45,228 nt of DNA, from positions 1-45,228 of the forward strand of contig UROI01000008.1 in the NCBI GenBank assembly GCA_900549325.1, written 5' to 3'. Every line of letters starts with the position of its first letter. Position 1 is the first letter of the stretch. The position numbers and the translations under genes were made by a program. The notes below the pieces were generated by a model. That model saw only the letters and a list, made by a program, of their open reading frames with translations. It was not told where the DNA came from and did not search any database. Positions 44,021 through 45,228 of this stretch are shown here, piece after piece. Origin of the DNA: an uncultured Mycoplasmatota bacterium (GTDB lineage: Bacteria; Bacillota_I; Bacilli_A; RF39; UBA660).

Positions 44021-45060
44021 AATACTAACCTACTTTCCTTACAATAGAAGTTCTCTCCTTCATATATACCAATCTTATTATCTTTAATATTCTTAGTAAT
44101 AACATCATAACTCATTTTAACAAAGCATCCCTTATTATAATTATAACTATAAAAACTATTATTATAACTAATAACAATAAAATGTTCCTTATTCTCGTCA
44201 CTATCAAGTAAATATAAATTATTAATTCTTATATCATAATTAGGAGTATACTTATCAAAAATATCTTTACATATCTTTGCTAATTCTATAACACCAACAT
44301 TACTAATATTAGTACTTCTTTCAAGTACTCCAAGTATATCACTAAGCATATTATCCTTAGTATAATCAAGACCTCTAAGTTCATTATCAATAATCTCATT
44401 AGTATAACTATTCTTTATATAAAATATCTTTCTATCAATATCTTTGTTATCATTATACTTATCAAAATACTTAGTACTAAAACCACCTTGTATATTATAT
44501 AAATCATTATATAAATCTACGATTAAAAAACTATCATCAACATATATCTTATTACCTATATTACCATTAATATCACTATTAATAAGTTCTGACTTAATAC
44601 CTATTCTAGAACATAAATACATAAGTAATTTAGATATACAAGCACTAGTAGTCTTACCGCTAGTAATAGAACCCCAAATATTATTAATAACACTAACACT
44701 ACTAAAAGATATCTTTTCATTCTTATTATCCATAGTATTAATATCCGCACTAAGTATTTTACCTAATGCTATATATAAATATCTAACCTTCTCTATATTA
44801 GATAAATTATTAGGTATATTATTAATAATACCATTAATAATATTCTCACTATTCTTAAACATACTATAAGTAGCATATATAAATCCATTCTTATTATTAA
44901 TAGTATCAGTATAAGAATATCCTCTTCCATATTCTAAAAAATAATTAATAACATCACTATTAAAAGAATCTATAGATAGATTAATATATTTAGTATTATT
45001 ATTAATATTACTAATATCATTCATAGTATTAACACTTACAATAACATTTGTATTATTCAT
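44017..45060 (-). CDS. Transglutaminase-like protein, probably degenerate
   Basis: 347 residues, Asn/Ile-rich, no signal peptide. The central part has the order of a transglutaminase-like core: NLSNIEKVRYLYIALGKIL, then TSGKTTSACISKLLMYLCSRIGIKSELI with the Cys at the expected position, and VDDSFLIVDLYNDLYN where the 'His-x-W ... D' part would be. The Asp is there but no His precedes it, so peptidase or ligase activity is doubtful. The function is unknown. ATG with GGTGAT 4 bases upstream. Overlaps the CNNM gene by 4 bases. Confidence 0.5.
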   Translation of the reverse strand: MNNTNVIVSVNTMNDISNINNNTKYINLSIDSFNSDVINYFLEYGRGYSYTDTINNKNGFIYATYSMFKNSENIINGIINNIPNNLSNIEKVRYLYIALGKILSADINTMDNKNEKISFSSVSVINNIWGSITSGKTTSACISKLLMYLCSRIGIKSELINSDINGNIGNKIYVDDSFLIVDLYNDLYNIQGGFSTKYFDKYNDNKDIDRKIFYIKNSYTNEIIDNELRGLDYTKDNMLSDILGVLERSTNISNVGVIELAKICKDIFDKYTPNYDIRINNLYLLDSDENKEHFIVISYNNSFYSYNYNKGCFVKMSYDVITKNIKDNKIGIYEGENFYCKESRLVL

Positions 45061-45087
45061 ACTATCACCATAATAATTGTACTACAT

Positions 45088-45133
45088 AAAAAGAAAAAAA
45101 GAAAGTAAATAAACTATATGTTTACTTATTTTC
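45088..45133 (-). terminator. Terminator-like hairpin upstream of the transglutaminase-like gene
   Basis: Fourteen-base arms (45101-45114, 45120-45133; one mismatch, one wobble) with a five-base loop, followed on the minus strand by T7-C-T5. It would end transcription from a gene beyond the window edge. Confidence 0.75.
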
Positions 45134-45146
45134 TTTATATTTTATT

Positions 45147-45228
45147 CACTATAAGCCTTATTCTAAGTCTTATTAGTGTTATTCTTAGCCTAATTCTTAG
45201 TCTAAGAATAATGTATCTACATACCTAT
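45147..45228. repeat. Paired-hairpin element C with 19-base tail (reaches window end)
   Basis: C1 arms CACTATAAG (45147-45155) and CTTATTAGTG (45169-45178) enclose a core starting CCT and ending AGT with an inner CTTA/TAAG stem. It directly abuts C2, arms TTATTCTTAG (45179-45188) and CTAAGAATAA (45202-45211), with inner CTAA/TTAG. Each inner stem has loop TTC, and C faces T between the stems. The tail AATGTATCTACATACCTAT (45210-45228) equals that of element B. Confidence 0.75.

Noticed and set aside
44444..44869. 141-residue plus-strand frame rich in Leu and Ile
   Set aside because: It is antisense to the transglutaminase-like gene; the hydrophobic content follows from the Asn/Asp/Tyr-rich coding strand.
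1..45228. TGA read as Trp (Mycoplasma code)
   Set aside because: Genes end in TGA at ATGA/GTGA overlaps, Trp is TGG throughout, and all conserved proteins are full length under the standard code.
1..45228. CRISPR array, tRNA, rRNA or insertion sequence
   Set aside because: No regularly spaced direct repeats, no tRNA-like cloverleaf with CCA-proximal stem and no transposase frame were seen on either strand.

Overview
The window is a very AT-rich (roughly 28% GC by eye), gene-dense bacterial chromosome segment. It carries Bacillota/Bacilli hallmarks: a recU-penicillin-binding-protein pair, mreC/mreD/radC, YqfQ-, YerB (DUF3048)- and YuzA (DUF378)-like genes, an EpsG polymerase, strong GGAGG/AGGTGA ribosome-binding sites with many GTG and TTG starts, and low-GC intrinsic terminators. 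TGA is used as a stop (several ATGA/GTGA overlaps), so this is the standard bacterial code, not the Mycoplasma code. An uncultured, gut-type, reduced-genome lineage of Bacilli (RF39/Erysipelotrichales-like) is my best guess. No rRNA, tRNA, CRISPR array or transposase was seen.

Region 1 (1-13.9 kb, all minus strand) is a surface-polysaccharide locus. In transcription order it encodes an LCP-family ligase, two GT4 glycosyltransferases, an EpsG-type polymerase, two successive pairs of GT4 glycosyltransferase plus TupA-like ATP-grasp protein, a Wzx-type flippase, a DUF362 protein, a UDP-glucuronate 4-epimerase-like enzyme, a DUF3048 protein and the start of UDP-glucose 6-dehydrogenase. Ugd plus the epimerase imply UDP-glucuronate/UDP-galacturonate supply. 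With the TupA-like ligases this suggests an acidic polymer whose uronic acids may be amidated or peptide-decorated (teichuronopeptide-like).

Region 2 (13.9-22.6 kb, minus) holds a 1255-residue protein of unknown function with a C-terminal metallophosphoesterase domain, a phosphodiester glycosidase-like membrane protein, a cut-down FtsK-type ATPase translationally coupled to gpmI, and a LolA-like lipoprotein. Region 3 (22.7-30.6 kb) has DUF378, recU and a class A PBP on the plus strand, convergent with murF and parC on the minus strand.

Region 4 (30.7-36.5 kb) has a TasA/SipW-type secreted protein with a prepilin peptidase and a type II secretion F protein, a YqfQ-like gene, mreD, mreC and radC, with no mreB between radC and mreC. 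Region 5 (36.5-45.2 kb) has a DAACS symporter, a Sel1-repeat protein, PAP2 and NUDIX enzymes, a Bro-N protein, an RlmD/RumA-type RNA methyltransferase, a CNNM/CBS membrane protein and a transglutaminase-like protein.

The most unusual signal is non-coding. Three intergenic spots (about 21.44, 36.75 and 45.15 kb) carry the same architecture of two directly abutting hairpins, with 9-base then 10-base arms. The arm sequences differ between copies but the inner core is always CCT...AGT or CC...GGT, leaving one T as a mismatch or bulge. Two copies end in an identical 19-base tail. Nothing in the coding annotation explains this. Several promoters are also embedded in or abut the preceding terminator-like hairpin.
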